Shown one piece after another: positions 45,668 to 54,658 of a DNA stretch of 64,000 nt. The stretch's first letter is position 1; the number at the start of each line of letters is the position of its first letter. The position numbers were made by a program, and so were the translations under genes. Below the pieces are notes generated by a model, which worked only from the letters and a program-made list of their open reading frames with translations, ran no database searches and was not told where the DNA came from. The stretch lies in NCBI GenBank assembly GCA_023393125.1, contig JAEWMQ010000046.1:13570-77569 (forward strand). The letters are read 5' to 3'. The stretch comes from Bacillota bacterium. Lineage in GTDB: Bacteria > Bacillota > Clostridia > Lachnospirales > Cellulosilyticaceae.

Positions 45668-47416
45668 ATGTTTCGTGTTTTTAAGTATATTTTTAAATAT
45701 CCTGTGATGATTGGCATTGCTACTTTAGCCATGTTTATGGTTATTGGGATTGACCAAGTTGTACCACTCATTCAAAAATCTTTTATTGATGATGCCATTT
45801 TGGGGGGTAAGGGCAACTTAGTATTTTCTTTAGTCATTTGGCTTTTGGTTTTAGCTTTATTAAAAGCTGTCTTAGGTTATACTAAGGAATTTCTTTATGA
45901 TTTAATGAGTAGTAAGGTACATGGCACTTTAAAAAATCAACTTTTCAATCATATTCAATCCTTTGAGTTTGCTTATTTTGATCATATGAATACGGGTGAA
46001 CTTATGGCTCGTATTGGGGAAGACCTTGAAAATATCTGGCAGACCTTAGGGTTTGGCTTAAGATTACTCATTGAAAACATCTTTTATATTGTTTTAAGTA
46101 CCATTATTTTATTCTGCTTAAATGCTAAACTTGCCTTTATTTGTTTAGTATTATTAATCCCTATTGGTTTCATTACCCTTAAGCTAGAAAAGCTTTTTGG
46201 AGCTTGCTATGGGGAACTCAGTGATCAAACAGCTGTTATTAATACCACAGCTCAAGAAAACATTGCAGGTGTGCGTTTGATTAAAGCTTTTGCTCGTGAA
46301 AAATATGAGGTTAAAAAATTTTTAAAGCTAAACAAACGTTATTATGATCTCAATATGAGGCAAGCAGGCTATATGTCTAAGTATTTCCCTGTTATTGATT
46401 TACTTACCAATACAGCTTTAGTAGCCATGATTACTTTTGGTGGTTATATGGTACTAAGGGAAGAAATGACCTTAGGTACTCTAACAGCTTTTAATACTTA
46501 TATTTGGTACATTGTATGGCCACTTCGCCAATTAGGCTGGCTAACTGATATGCTTTCTCGTACTTCTGCTTCTGCTAAGAAAATCTTTGCCATACTAGAT
46601 CGTCCAGCAGAAATCACCAGTCCTGATGATGCCTACTGCCCAGAAACCCTTAACGGACATATTACCTTTAAGGATGTAAGCTTCCATTATAAAGAAGGTG
46701 AAGAGGTCTTATCACATATCAACCTAGACATTCCAGCAGGAAGTACCGTAGCCATTATGGGAACCACTGGTTCTGGTAAAAGTTCACTTTTAAATTTAAT
46801 AGGACGCTATTATGAGCCTTCTAGTGGTGAAATCCTCATTGATGGTGTACCACTCTCTAAATGGCATTTACCTACACTTAGAAAAAATATGTCGATAGTA
46901 ATGCAAGATACTTTCCTATTTTCTAATACAATTGCTGATAATGTGCGTTTTGGGAAACCTAGTGCTTCTTTAGAAGAGGTCAAAGTAGCCTGTGACTTAG
47001 CTTGTGCAACGCCTTTTATTACAGAGTTAGAAGATGGCTATCGTACACAAATAGGAGAAAGAGGCGTCGGCTTATCTGGCGGCCAAAAACAACGACTTAC
47101 TATTGCTAGAGCTATTCTCAGGAAAGCTCCGATTTTAATTTTAGATGATGCTACCTCAGCTTTAGATACTGAGACTGAATACATGCTCCTTAGTCATCTA
47201 AAAGAAAAGAATTATCAGACCACTACCTTTATGATTGCCCACCGTATATCTGCTGTGAAAAATGCAGACCTGATTCTTTACTTAGAAAACGGTAAAATTG
47301 TGGAACAAGGCAATCATGAATCACTACTCAAAAAACGTGGTCATTATTATGCTATTTATCAAAAGCAATTTGAAAGTTTCGAGGAGCAGCTAAAGGAGGC
47401 GACTTATGTCTGCTAA
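45668..47416 (+). CDS. Heterodimeric ABC exporter subunit with degenerate catalytic Glu (BmrC/LmrC-like)
   Basis: 582 residues from ATG 45668, with GGGGAGG 9 nt upstream; the upstream in-frame ATG at 45629 lies in the attenuator T-run. Residues 1-310 are a six-TM exporter domain; 330-570 the ATPase with Walker A GTTGSGKSS, signature LSGGQKQR, and Walker B ILILDDATSALD, where Asp replaces the catalytic Glu. That Glu-to-Asp swap is characteristic of the non-catalytic-site half of BmrCD/LmrCD/TM287-288-type multidrug exporters. It overlaps the partner gene by 11 nt. Confidence 0.92.
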   Translation: MFRVFKYIFKYPVMIGIATLAMFMVIGIDQVVPLIQKSFIDDAILGGKGNLVFSLVIWLLVLALLKAVLGYTKEFLYDLMSSKVHGTLKNQLFNHIQSFEFAYFDHMNTGELMARIGEDLENIWQTLGFGLRLLIENIFYIVLSTIILFCLNAKLAFICLVLLIPIGFITLKLEKLFGACYGELSDQTAVINTTAQENIAGVRLIKAFAREKYEVKKFLKLNKRYYDLNMRQAGYMSKYFPVIDLLTNTALVAMITFGGYMVLREEMTLGTLTAFNTYIWYIVWPLRQLGWLTDMLSRTSASAKKIFAILDRPAEITSPDDAYCPETLNGHITFKDVSFHYKEGEEVLSHINLDIPAGSTVAIMGTTGSGKSSLLNLIGRYYEPSSGEILIDGVPLSKWHLPTLRKNMSIVMQDTFLFSNTIADNVRFGKPSASLEEVKVACDLACATPFITELEDGYRTQIGERGVGLSGGQKQRLTIARAILRKAPILILDDATSALDTETEYMLLSHLKEKNYQTTTFMIAHRISAVKNADLILYLENGKIVEQGNHESLLKKRGHYYAIYQKQFESFEEQLKEATYVC

Positions 47417-49193
47417 TAACATTAGAAAAGATGAAAAAGTTTTATCTAGAGGTAAGATTCAGCTTATTAAAAGATTATTCGGTTATTTAAAACCTTACAA
47501 AAGAAAAAGTATCTTTGTTATTTCGCTAATGATCTTAGTCATGCTTTGTAATCTAATTAATCCCCTCCTTTTAGGAAGGGCTATTGATACTTATGTGGCA
47601 GATAAAAATGTAAGAGGTCTTGTGATTATGGGCCTTTTCTTATGTACTTGTAACTTAGCTGCTTGGGGCTTTTCTAAAATGCGCTATATGATCGTAGCTG
47701 AGGTAAGTAATAAGATTTTAGTTGAGATTCGCCATGAACTTTATAAACATATTCAAGGGCTATCCTTTAATTTCTTTGATTCAAGACCTGTAGGTAAAAT
47801 ACTAGCTCGTATTATGGGTGATGTGAATGCGCTGCAAAATTTATTTACTCAAAGCATTCAATCCCTCATTCCTGAGCTTCTTACACTAGTAGGAATCTCT
47901 GGTTTTATGCTAGCTTTAAATGTAAAATTGGCCTTAGGCTGTTTAATCATTTTACCCTTCTTGATTGGTACTATGTTTTATATTGAAGTTTTTTCAAGAC
48001 GTAGATGGGACACTTACCGTAGTAAACGTTCTGTTATGAACGCCTTTACCCATGAAGACTTCTCTGGTATTAAGGTAGTAGAAGCTTATGCAGAGGAAAA
48101 ACAAACAGCAGGTAATTTCAAGGACATTGTTGGTGAACTCACCTCTTCCTTTGTTCATGCTGTTAAACTCAATGATTTATTCTGGCCACTAGTTGATATT
48201 TCAGCTGGTCTTGGTGCTATCTTAGTTTATCTATTTGGTTATCGCTTGGTTACTTCTGGAGAGATTCAAATTGGTACACTACTAGCCTTTTCTATGTATG
48301 TCGGCATGTTTTGGAATCCTATTATGAATCTATGTAATTTTTATAATACGCTAATTTCTAATTTCTCTGCAGCTGACCGTATTTTTGATATTTTAGATGT
48401 AGAACCTATGATTTATAGTAAGTCAGATGCACCTAAGCTTTCTTCTATAGAAGGGGAAGTACGTTTCGATCAAGTTTCCTTTGCCTATGATGAAAAAACA
48501 GAGGTACTATGTAATGTCAACTTTATGATTAAACCAGGAGAAAGAATTGCTTTAGTAGGACCTACTGGTGCTGGTAAAACAACGATTATTTCTTTGATTA
48601 GCCGGTTTTATGACCCTACTGAAGGACGCATTTTAATTGATGGTCATGATATTAAAGAGGTAGACCTTGGTTCTTTAAGGGAACAAATGGGTATTATGCT
48701 TCAAGATACCTTCCTCTTTTCTGATACCATTATGGAAAACATTCGCTATGGCAAATTAGATGCTACTGACGAAGAGGTTATGGCTGCTGCTAAAGCTGTT
48801 CATGCTCACGAGTTTATTATGCGCTTAGAAGATGGGTATCAAACCAAGATTAATGAAAGAGGCTCTAGGCTTTCCTTAGGACAAAGACAATTACTAGCCT
48901 TTGCCAGAGCACTACTGGCTAATCCTCGTATTTTAATATTAGATGAAGCCACTTCTAATATTGATACCCAGACTGAAACCTTAGTAGAAGAAGGAACAAA
49001 GGAACTTCTTAAGGGGCGTACTTCCTTTATTATTGCTCACAGACTCTCTACGATTCGTGACTGCGATAAGATTATGGTCATTAATGACCTTAATATTGCT
49101 GAGTGCGGAACTCATGATGAGCTACTAGAGCAAAAAGGACTTTATTACAATTTGTATAAGGCACAGTATCGCTTTTTAAGCGAAGGGGCCTAA
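47406..49193 (+). CDS. Heterodimeric ABC exporter subunit (BmrD/LmrD-like)
   Basis: 595 residues. A longer N-terminus (about 25 residues) precedes the TM domain. Walker A GPTGAGKTT, a degenerate signature LSLGQRQ, Walker B ILILDEATSNID with the canonical Glu, and switch His in IIAHRLSTI. LSLGQ plus intact Glu complements the LSGGQ plus Asp of its partner, so one composite ATP site is degenerate, as in other heterodimeric exporters. AAAGGAGG precedes the ATG inside the upstream gene. Confidence 0.93.
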   Translation: MSANNIRKDEKVLSRGKIQLIKRLFGYLKPYKRKSIFVISLMILVMLCNLINPLLLGRAIDTYVADKNVRGLVIMGLFLCTCNLAAWGFSKMRYMIVAEVSNKILVEIRHELYKHIQGLSFNFFDSRPVGKILARIMGDVNALQNLFTQSIQSLIPELLTLVGISGFMLALNVKLALGCLIILPFLIGTMFYIEVFSRRRWDTYRSKRSVMNAFTHEDFSGIKVVEAYAEEKQTAGNFKDIVGELTSSFVHAVKLNDLFWPLVDISAGLGAILVYLFGYRLVTSGEIQIGTLLAFSMYVGMFWNPIMNLCNFYNTLISNFSAADRIFDILDVEPMIYSKSDAPKLSSIEGEVRFDQVSFAYDEKTEVLCNVNFMIKPGERIALVGPTGAGKTTIISLISRFYDPTEGRILIDGHDIKEVDLGSLREQMGIMLQDTFLFSDTIMENIRYGKLDATDEEVMAAAKAVHAHEFIMRLEDGYQTKINERGSRLSLGQRQLLAFARALLANPRILILDEATSNIDTQTETLVEEGTKELLKGRTSFIIAHRLSTIRDCDKIMVINDLNIAECGTHDELLEQKGLYYNLYKAQYRFLSEGA

Positions 49194-49230
49194 AAAGGCA
49201 CGGCTATCATACAATCATTTTTAAATAATA

Positions 49231-49283
49231 AAAAAGCATATCTTCATTGGGCTTTAACTCTCTTTTGAAGGCATGCTTTTTTG
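49231..49283 (+). terminator. Intrinsic terminator
   Basis: AAAAAGCAT (49231-49239) and CTTCA pair with TGAAG and ATGCTTTTT (49273-49281), followed by T. It ends the exporter operon; the gene at 49335 ends toward it from the other side. Confidence 0.82.
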
Positions 49284-49334
49284 CTTATTAATATGTAAAA
49301 TAATTTGATTTCTATAGTCATCTTAGGATAAAGT

Positions 49335-49886
49335 TTATCGTTGTTGATTTCCCCATAATTCATAATACACCATATCTTCTAGCTTACGCCTAGGACGTTG
49401 TTTAGGATTTTCAGCAGTATACCCAACACAAACTATTCCACAAACATACTTATCATTTGAAATATTCAAGATAGGTCTTACATCCTTTTGCTCAAACCAT
49501 GCTGTCCAACATGTCGCCAAACCCATATGTTCAGCTTCCAGTAACATATTCTGAATTGCAATAGCCGTATCTCTTATAATTTGCTTTAACTCAGGTTCAG
49601 AACTATTTTCATCTAAATACAAATCACTCGTATCCTTTATTCTACATGAAACATCTGCAACGCACACAATAAATACAGGTGCATCTAACATCCACTTCTG
49701 ATTATGATTAGCACGAACCAAACATTCTTTTATTTCACTTGAAGTTACGATAATAAAATTCCATGGCTGTGTATTACTCCCTGATGGTGCTAGTCTTGCA
49801 CTTTCTATTAACCCTATAATTTTATCTTCCTCAACATCTCTATTCATGTATTTACGAATACTTCTTCTAGCTACAACTTCTTCCAT
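49335..49886 (-). CDS. Nitroreductase-family flavoprotein
   Basis: 183 residues. N-terminal RRSIRKYMNRDVEEDKI (FMN phosphate Arg/Ser), SARLAPSGSNTQPW, and LEAEHMGLATCWTAW are family signatures. It probably reduces nitro compounds, quinones or flavin with NAD(P)H. The C-terminus has VGYTAENPKQRPRRKLEDMVYY (written in part), typical of the clostridial group. Upstream gene: MmcQ/YjbR at 43 nt. Confidence 0.92.
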   Translation of the reverse strand: MEEVVARRSIRKYMNRDVEEDKIIGLIESARLAPSGSNTQPWNFIIVTSSEIKECLVRANHNQKWMLDAPVFIVCVADVSCRIKDTSDLYLDENSSEPELKQIIRDTAIAIQNMLLEAEHMGLATCWTAWFEQKDVRPILNISNDKYVCGIVCVGYTAENPKQRPRRKLEDMVYYELWGNQQR

Positions 49887-49929
49887 CGTATGCCTCCTTA
49901 AAATTGATTAAATCAAGCTAATTACTCTT

Positions 49930-50292
49930 TTATCCTTGAAGCAACTCCTGTTGCTTCTTTTTACTTTGTTTAGATAATACTAACTGATATGACTTATCTA
50001 GCATACTTTTCACTAATTCATCAGGAACATTCCCATCTGGTTTGATTGAATTCCAATGCACTTTATTCATATAAAAACCTGGTACAATATCATCATACTG
50101 TTGTCTAAAAAAATCGCCCTCTACTGGCTCTAATTTTAAAGTAATATAATAGGGCTTATCGAATTCATCCAAACAAATAGCTGCAAACATTTTATCTCCT
50201 AATAAATAACGTATCCAATTCCATTCTTTCTTCAAATCTTTAGAAACGCCCTTTTTTTCTAGAAGATATTTATCAATCCATTCATATTTCAT
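49930..50292 (-). CDS. MmcQ/YjbR-family protein
   Basis: 120 residues. WIRYLLGDKMFAAICLD, PYYITLKLEP and GFYMNKVHWNSI are the conserved parts of this small cytoplasmic DNA-binding-like (CyaY-like fold) family. Function unknown. Same strand as the nitroreductase. Confidence 0.88.
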   Translation of the reverse strand: MKYEWIDKYLLEKKGVSKDLKKEWNWIRYLLGDKMFAAICLDEFDKPYYITLKLEPVEGDFFRQQYDDIVPGFYMNKVHWNSIKPDGNVPDELVKSMLDKSYQLVLSKQSKKKQQELLQG

Positions 50293-50333
50293 TTTTTATA
50301 CTCCTTTAACTAAAAGACTTTGTTAGCCTACTT

Positions 50334-50738
50334 TTATTTACTATTTTGATAATCTAAACAGTACTCATTTATAAGTTCCTGAATTCTTTTTGTCTTAAAA
50401 TCATACGCTTGGTCTTGATAAATAAAACCACTGCATCCCCCTGCTTTTACTTCTACACTTATATCCGCATAATGAATCATAAGTATAGGATACTCATACG
50501 GACACTTCCCACTATAGCTAGGTACTGCCTTGTGGAGACCTGCCATGATTTCAGTTATTTCTTCTGCATTAGTAATGGTTTTATACAAGCTCTCTTTATT
50601 AACCTCTTCAAAATAGACTTCTATTTGATTAACACCTTTGTCTGATAGTGAACAACGTGAACTTTCTCCTACAAAAAATAGTATGATAACGATGAATGCT
50701 ATCACAATACCGCTACCTATAAGAATTTTTTTATACAT
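50334..50738 (-). CDS. Membrane-anchored hypothetical protein
   Basis: 134 residues. One N-terminal anchor (residues 4-24, ILIGSGIVIAFIVIILFFVG), then an extracytoplasmic domain with four Cys (CSLS, KCPYEYP, GGCSG, YCLD) that could form disulfides. Family not recognised. AGGGGGAGG precedes the ATG. It lies 41 nt upstream of the MmcQ gene. Confidence 0.68.
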   Translation of the reverse strand: MYKKILIGSGIVIAFIVIILFFVGESSRCSLSDKGVNQIEVYFEEVNKESLYKTITNAEEITEIMAGLHKAVPSYSGKCPYEYPILMIHYADISVEVKAGGCSGFIYQDQAYDFKTKRIQELINEYCLDYQNSK

Positions 50739-50854
50739 ATATACCTCCCCCTGCCCCTGTAAGATTAATATACTATAATAGTTTCCTCATCAGCCCATTT
50801 CTCACATAAAATCACTTTATAATAAAGTCCAACATCCCCCTAGAAATTGACTCA

Positions 50855-51337
50855 TTACTGCTCTGATAGTTTCTTTAAGGTATCACCTGTTACACGATAG
50901 GTAGTCCATTCTTCCATAGGTGTTGCCCCTAATGATAAGTAAAAGTCAATACTTGGTTTGTTCCAGTCTAGGCATGCCCATTCTAGACGACCACAACCAC
51001 GTTCTATAGCAAACTTTGCTAATTGCTTTAAAATAGCTTTCCCGTAGCCTTTGCCACGATATTCTGGAAGCACAAATAAATCTTCTAAATAAATACCTGC
51101 TCTTCCAAGAAAAGTAGAAAAATTATAAAAGAACAATGCAAATCCTACTTCTTTATCGTCTTCCATAACAAAAAATACTTCTGCTTTTTTCTCTTTAAAT
51201 AACCACTGATATAATAATTCTTCTGTGGCTACTACCTCATCTAGCATTTTCTCATACTCTGCTAATGCTCTAATAAAATAAAGTATTAAAGCTACATCTT
51301 TTTCTTCTGCATATCTAAATTTCATCTGAGTATTCAT
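50855..51337 (-). CDS. GNAT-family N-acetyltransferase (diamine acetyltransferase-like)
   Basis: 160 residues. The acetyl-CoA loop is LFVLPEYRGKGYGKAIL; RLEWACLDWNKPSIDFYLSLGA is the C-terminal signature (written in part). Strand pattern and EDLFV place it near the spermidine/spermine acetyltransferase-like group, but the substrate is not certain. Confidence 0.87.
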   Translation of the reverse strand: MNTQMKFRYAEEKDVALILYFIRALAEYEKMLDEVVATEELLYQWLFKEKKAEVFFVMEDDKEVGFALFFYNFSTFLGRAGIYLEDLFVLPEYRGKGYGKAILKQLAKFAIERGCGRLEWACLDWNKPSIDFYLSLGATPMEEWTTYRVTGDTLKKLSEQ

Positions 51338-51376
51338 ATTAACATCTCACCTCTAATTATGTACTTTCCATTATGC

Positions 51377-52453
51377 CTATTTTCTTCTAAACAATGGTTC
51401 TTTAAAGCTAATTGTCTTATTTTGCATATTTACTTCTGCCTCAATACCATATGGCATAATGCATTTAGGATGTGCATGCCCAAAATTCACATTATAAACA
51501 ATTGGTAAATCAGCATTATCTACTACCTTACAATACACCTCTTTGTATGCTTCATAATAAGTTTCATCTTGTGGTTTTCCTACAAGAATGCCATTAATCA
51601 CCTCAAAGATGCCTTTTTCCTTAAGCGCTATAAGTTCTTTCTCTAGTTCTTCTGGAGATGGTTTTTCCTCTGAAGTCTCAAGAAATAATATTTTATCCTG
51701 CCACTCTTCTAAACTAGGGAAAATTCCATACTTCTCACATACTGCTTTTTCATCTTCATAACGATTATTAGATATGGTATCATAAAGGCTCTCTATACAC
51801 CCGCCTAATAATCTACCTTGAAACTTTTGCGGTCCTTGCAAAAGTTCATAACCTCTTGTCTCAAGGTGAGAAACTCTTTCCTCTCCCACTACTTCTGCTG
51901 AAAAATCTGTACGCTCTTCATACCAAAGCGCACTTGATTGTATAACAGGTACCTCATTCTTTAAATACAACTCAAAAGCTGCTTTTGTATAAGGCAGCAT
52001 ATGCTCTCCTAACTCTGCTAAGTCACACAGAAAATTAGGGCCATAGAACGTTGCCATACCTAACTTATAAAACATCAAATGGTTAATGGTGGTATCAGAA
52101 TACCCCGTAAAAAGTTTTGGGCTTTCTTTTACCTTTTTAATAAACGTCTGATTTTCCATTAAATAAGGTAATAAACGATAAGTGTCATCTCCTCCAATAA
52201 CACAAATAATCCCTTTTATTGAATCATCTAAAAAGGCTGTTTTTAAATCCTCTGCTCTCGCCTCGGGATGACTTTTTAAATACTCTATTCCTCGTAGTGC
52301 ATTGGGCATAAAAACGCCTTCAAGGCCAAACTCCTTTAAACGTTTTTTTCCTAATTCAATCTGATGCTTACAAAACGCTTCTCCAAGTATGCCACTAGAT
52401 AAGCTTACAATGGCTACTTTGTCTCCTGGTGATAATTGATATGGCTTATGCAT
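51377..52453 (-). CDS. S66-family LD-carboxypeptidase/MccF-like serine peptidase
   Basis: 358 residues. Nucleophile elbow TGYSD with Ser119; GGDDTYRLLPYL (oxyanion region); LLGGCIESL and a C-terminal FGHAHPK with the catalytic His. S66 enzymes trim tetrapeptides in murein recycling or cleave microcin C-type compounds (MccF). Cytoplasmic, no signal peptide. AGGAGG is 6 nt from the ATG, and the repeat element (copy C) begins only about 17 nt upstream of the ATG, so the promoter must lie within or beyond the element. Confidence 0.88.
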   Translation of the reverse strand: MHKPYQLSPGDKVAIVSLSSGILGEAFCKHQIELGKKRLKEFGLEGVFMPNALRGIEYLKSHPEARAEDLKTAFLDDSIKGIICVIGGDDTYRLLPYLMENQTFIKKVKESPKLFTGYSDTTINHLMFYKLGMATFYGPNFLCDLAELGEHMLPYTKAAFELYLKNEVPVIQSSALWYEERTDFSAEVVGEERVSHLETRGYELLQGPQKFQGRLLGGCIESLYDTISNNRYEDEKAVCEKYGIFPSLEEWQDKILFLETSEEKPSPEELEKELIALKEKGIFEVINGILVGKPQDETYYEAYKEVYCKVVDNADLPIVYNVNFGHAHPKCIMPYGIEAEVNMQNKTISFKEPLFRRK

Positions 52454-52469
52454 ATTCTTCCTCCTTTTT

Positions 52470-53161
52470 TAAATAGAAATTTGAATAACAACATATATGG
52501 CAAGGTACCGCCAAGTCATCCGAGGATGGTGATTGGTTCCGGTTGCTGTCTCGGCTCACTAATCAGTTCTAAACTCGTAGCCCTTATGAACGGCAGAAAA
52601 CTCGCTAGCGCTCAAACACTCTGCCTAAAACCCATAAGGACTCCTTCGTTAAGAACTGCTAAGCTTACCTCCAAGGCACCCTACACCAATCCCCATTCTC
52701 TCCCGCCTTGGCTACTACTCTGCCAAAACAAACTGTTAAGAAATTTTATACGTTATTATTACTAAAGGGAAACCTGTGAAAATCTTTGGTTAAGAACCAC
52801 TAAACTTTATATGTTATTACTACCATGGATATATAATGGCTTGTAAGCTTAAACTACCATTATATTTTTCCCACGCCGCTTTACTGTCAAGAGCGTTTAT
52901 GAGCTTAATAACGTTTGGAAGAAATGAGAGGAGGAGGGATATCTGGAAGGGTGACTTGGGAGAATTTTTTAGAGGCACTTGGTGAACGTTTTGGATGGAT
53001 TTTAGCACGAGTGTCTGACCAGCGGGAGTTTTCGTGCGTTCATCCAAATAAGTGAGCCTAGTGCATCAAAAAATTTGAACCGGAACACTGGAAGATAGCC
53101 CTTCTCCTCTCATTTCCTACCAGCAACCTTTCTCATAAACTCCTAGGCAAATTTCTATTTA
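52470..53161 (+). mobile_element. Twin-hairpin repeat element, copy C (MITE-like)
   Basis: About 690 bp bounded by 13- to 14-bp perfect terminal inverted repeats, TAAATAGAAATTTG (52470-52483) and its complement (53148-53161); a TA at each end could be a target duplication of the IS630/mariner kind. Two long hairpins: the first at about 52499-52725 with apical stem GGCAGA/TCTGCC inside CTTATG/CATAAG, the second at about 52916-53120 with apical stem GCACGA/TCGTGC inside GGATG/CATCC. No transposase. It lies between ldcA-like and GNAT genes and overlaps the latter's 3' end. Confidence 0.85.
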
Positions 53162-53690
53162 TTACCTTCTCCATTAAGTAAAATAGACCTTTTCTCCAGC
53201 TTGCTTCGCCAACAATGGTATAACCTACTGCCTCATACATTTTTAGTGCAAAGGGATTTCCCGAAAAAACATCTAATCTAATAGCCTTTTTACCTTCCTT
53301 TATTGATATCTCTTCAATATAATCCATCGTTCGCTTGGCTATTCCTCTATTTTGATACGTGGGATTCACACATAATCGATGAACTACTTTAAAGTTTTCT
53401 CCCTTCTCCTTCCATATCCCATTACTATACTGCTCGTCACATAATTGATTTAACACATATATAACGGCTATTTTGTTATTGATTTTACCAACAAATAATT
53501 CCTCATTTTCTATATCAGCCTTTAAGATAGCTTCATTAGGATATATATCATCCCACTGATTAATCTGATGACGAAGCATTTCTTCTTTTGCACTTTTAAA
53601 AACTTTAACAATGTTCTCTAACTCGCTCATTTTTCCTTTTTCATATAAGATGTCTTCATGTTTTCCTGTTGTACTTTTCATCTCAATCAA
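53133..53690 (-). CDS. GNAT-family N-acetyltransferase with element-derived C-terminus
   Basis: About 182-185 residues; TTG 53690 or ATG 53681 are possible starts, and ATG 53627 is third choice. GNAT landmarks: QWDDIYPNEAILKADIE, RLCVNPTYQNRGIAKRTMDYI (written in part; acetyl-CoA loop) and LDVFSGNPFALKMYEAVGY. The family normally ends near YLMEK. Here nine further residues INRNLPRSL and the stop codon come from the terminal inverted repeat of copy C. The protein is likely still functional. Confidence 0.85.
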   Translation of the reverse strand: MIEMKSTTGKHEDILYEKGKMSELENIVKVFKSAKEEMLRHQINQWDDIYPNEAILKADIENEELFVGKINNKIAVIYVLNQLCDEQYSNGIWKEKGENFKVVHRLCVNPTYQNRGIAKRTMDYIEEISIKEGKKAIRLDVFSGNPFALKMYEAVGYTIVGEASWRKGLFYLMEKVINRNLPRSL

Positions 53691-53770
53691 CTGCCTTTCT
53701 CTTACCTGCTAGCCTCTAACCACCCTCACCTAATTGCATTCTTTGTATTCCCCAATTCTCTAAAGACAGT

Positions 53771-54355
53771 TCATTCATTATTAGCTTCTAACATTAAGTC
53801 ATATACATTTCCACTTATCTTGTTATCCCAATAGCCCTTTAATGACAATATAGCCTTCCATTTTTGCACCGTTGTTTCTTTAAATCCAAACTTGAGTACA
53901 GAACTAACCATCTTTTGTTCAGCAACACAATACCCCTTAGCTAGGGAAACTGCATCACAAAATTGAATTAGCTTATCATAGTCATCATATGTAATATGCT
54001 CTAGGTATTCTTTAATCATCTGTATATCTTCCTCTAAGCAATCCCAGGTATCATATATACCCATCACATCTTTATACTGAAAAGTATGGGTTAAGCAAAT
54101 CCTGGCCACCTCTTCGCATCTATTCAGCATGTATCTGTATCCTTCAAGAGCATGTCTTGCTTGCATTGTTCCATTTATTCTTCCTATATCATGAAGCAAC
54201 CCTAATATGTAGGCCTTTTCTGAATCTAAACCAGACTTTATAGCTATTTTTCTCGCTAGATCAGCAACATTCTGGGAATGTACTATCCAATCTCCTTCAT
54301 TCAACTTACAAGCTTCTCTAAAAATTTGATTGGCTTCCTCTAAACTTATCATCAT
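53771..54355 (-). CDS. HD-domain phosphohydrolase-like protein
   Basis: 194 residues. His-Asp metal motif: WIVHSQNVADLARKIA, then LGLLHDIGRINGTMQARHALEG (written in part) with His-Asp, and CLTHTFQ. HD proteins of this size hydrolyse nucleotides or phosphodiesters. The C-terminal 70 residues are helical. GGAGAAAATGATG: two adjacent ATGs with GGAG upstream. Substrate unknown. Confidence 0.85.
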   Translation of the reverse strand: MMISLEEANQIFREACKLNEGDWIVHSQNVADLARKIAIKSGLDSEKAYILGLLHDIGRINGTMQARHALEGYRYMLNRCEEVARICLTHTFQYKDVMGIYDTWDCLEEDIQMIKEYLEHITYDDYDKLIQFCDAVSLAKGYCVAEQKMVSSVLKFGFKETTVQKWKAILSLKGYWDNKISGNVYDLMLEANNE

Positions 54356-54658
54356 TTTCTCCTTCTCTATAGCTATAGCTCATTGTCTTTACCTTCTTAT
54401 TATACTACCAATTGTTAATATATTTTCGTATTCAGTATAATTTAATATAATTTTAAAACTTCACTTATCTAACCTATATATATAAATCTAAAAGCCAAGA
54501 GATGAAACAAATCGAAAGTTTAAAAATTAGTCCAATTTTTTACGTCGAGAAAGGTACAATCATGTCACAAAAAATAAATACGAGTCATATAATGTACCAT
54601 GACTACAATATATATCTCTATATATTCTAGTTAAATTATATTATCAGGAGATGGTGTT
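54356..54658. promoter_or_regulatory. Upstream region of the Arg/Ser-rich protein gene
   Basis: A 303-nt gap between divergent genes. It contains an inverted repeat GGTACA (54553-54558)/TGTACC (54593-54598) and an overlapping AGTCAT (54583-54588)/ATGACT (54599-54604). AC, 17 nt, then CATATAATG (54586-54594) is one mismatch from a sigma-K type mother-cell promoter (AC ... CATANNNTA). This is suggestive only. Transcription would start about 50-60 nt upstream of the ATG. Confidence 0.4.
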
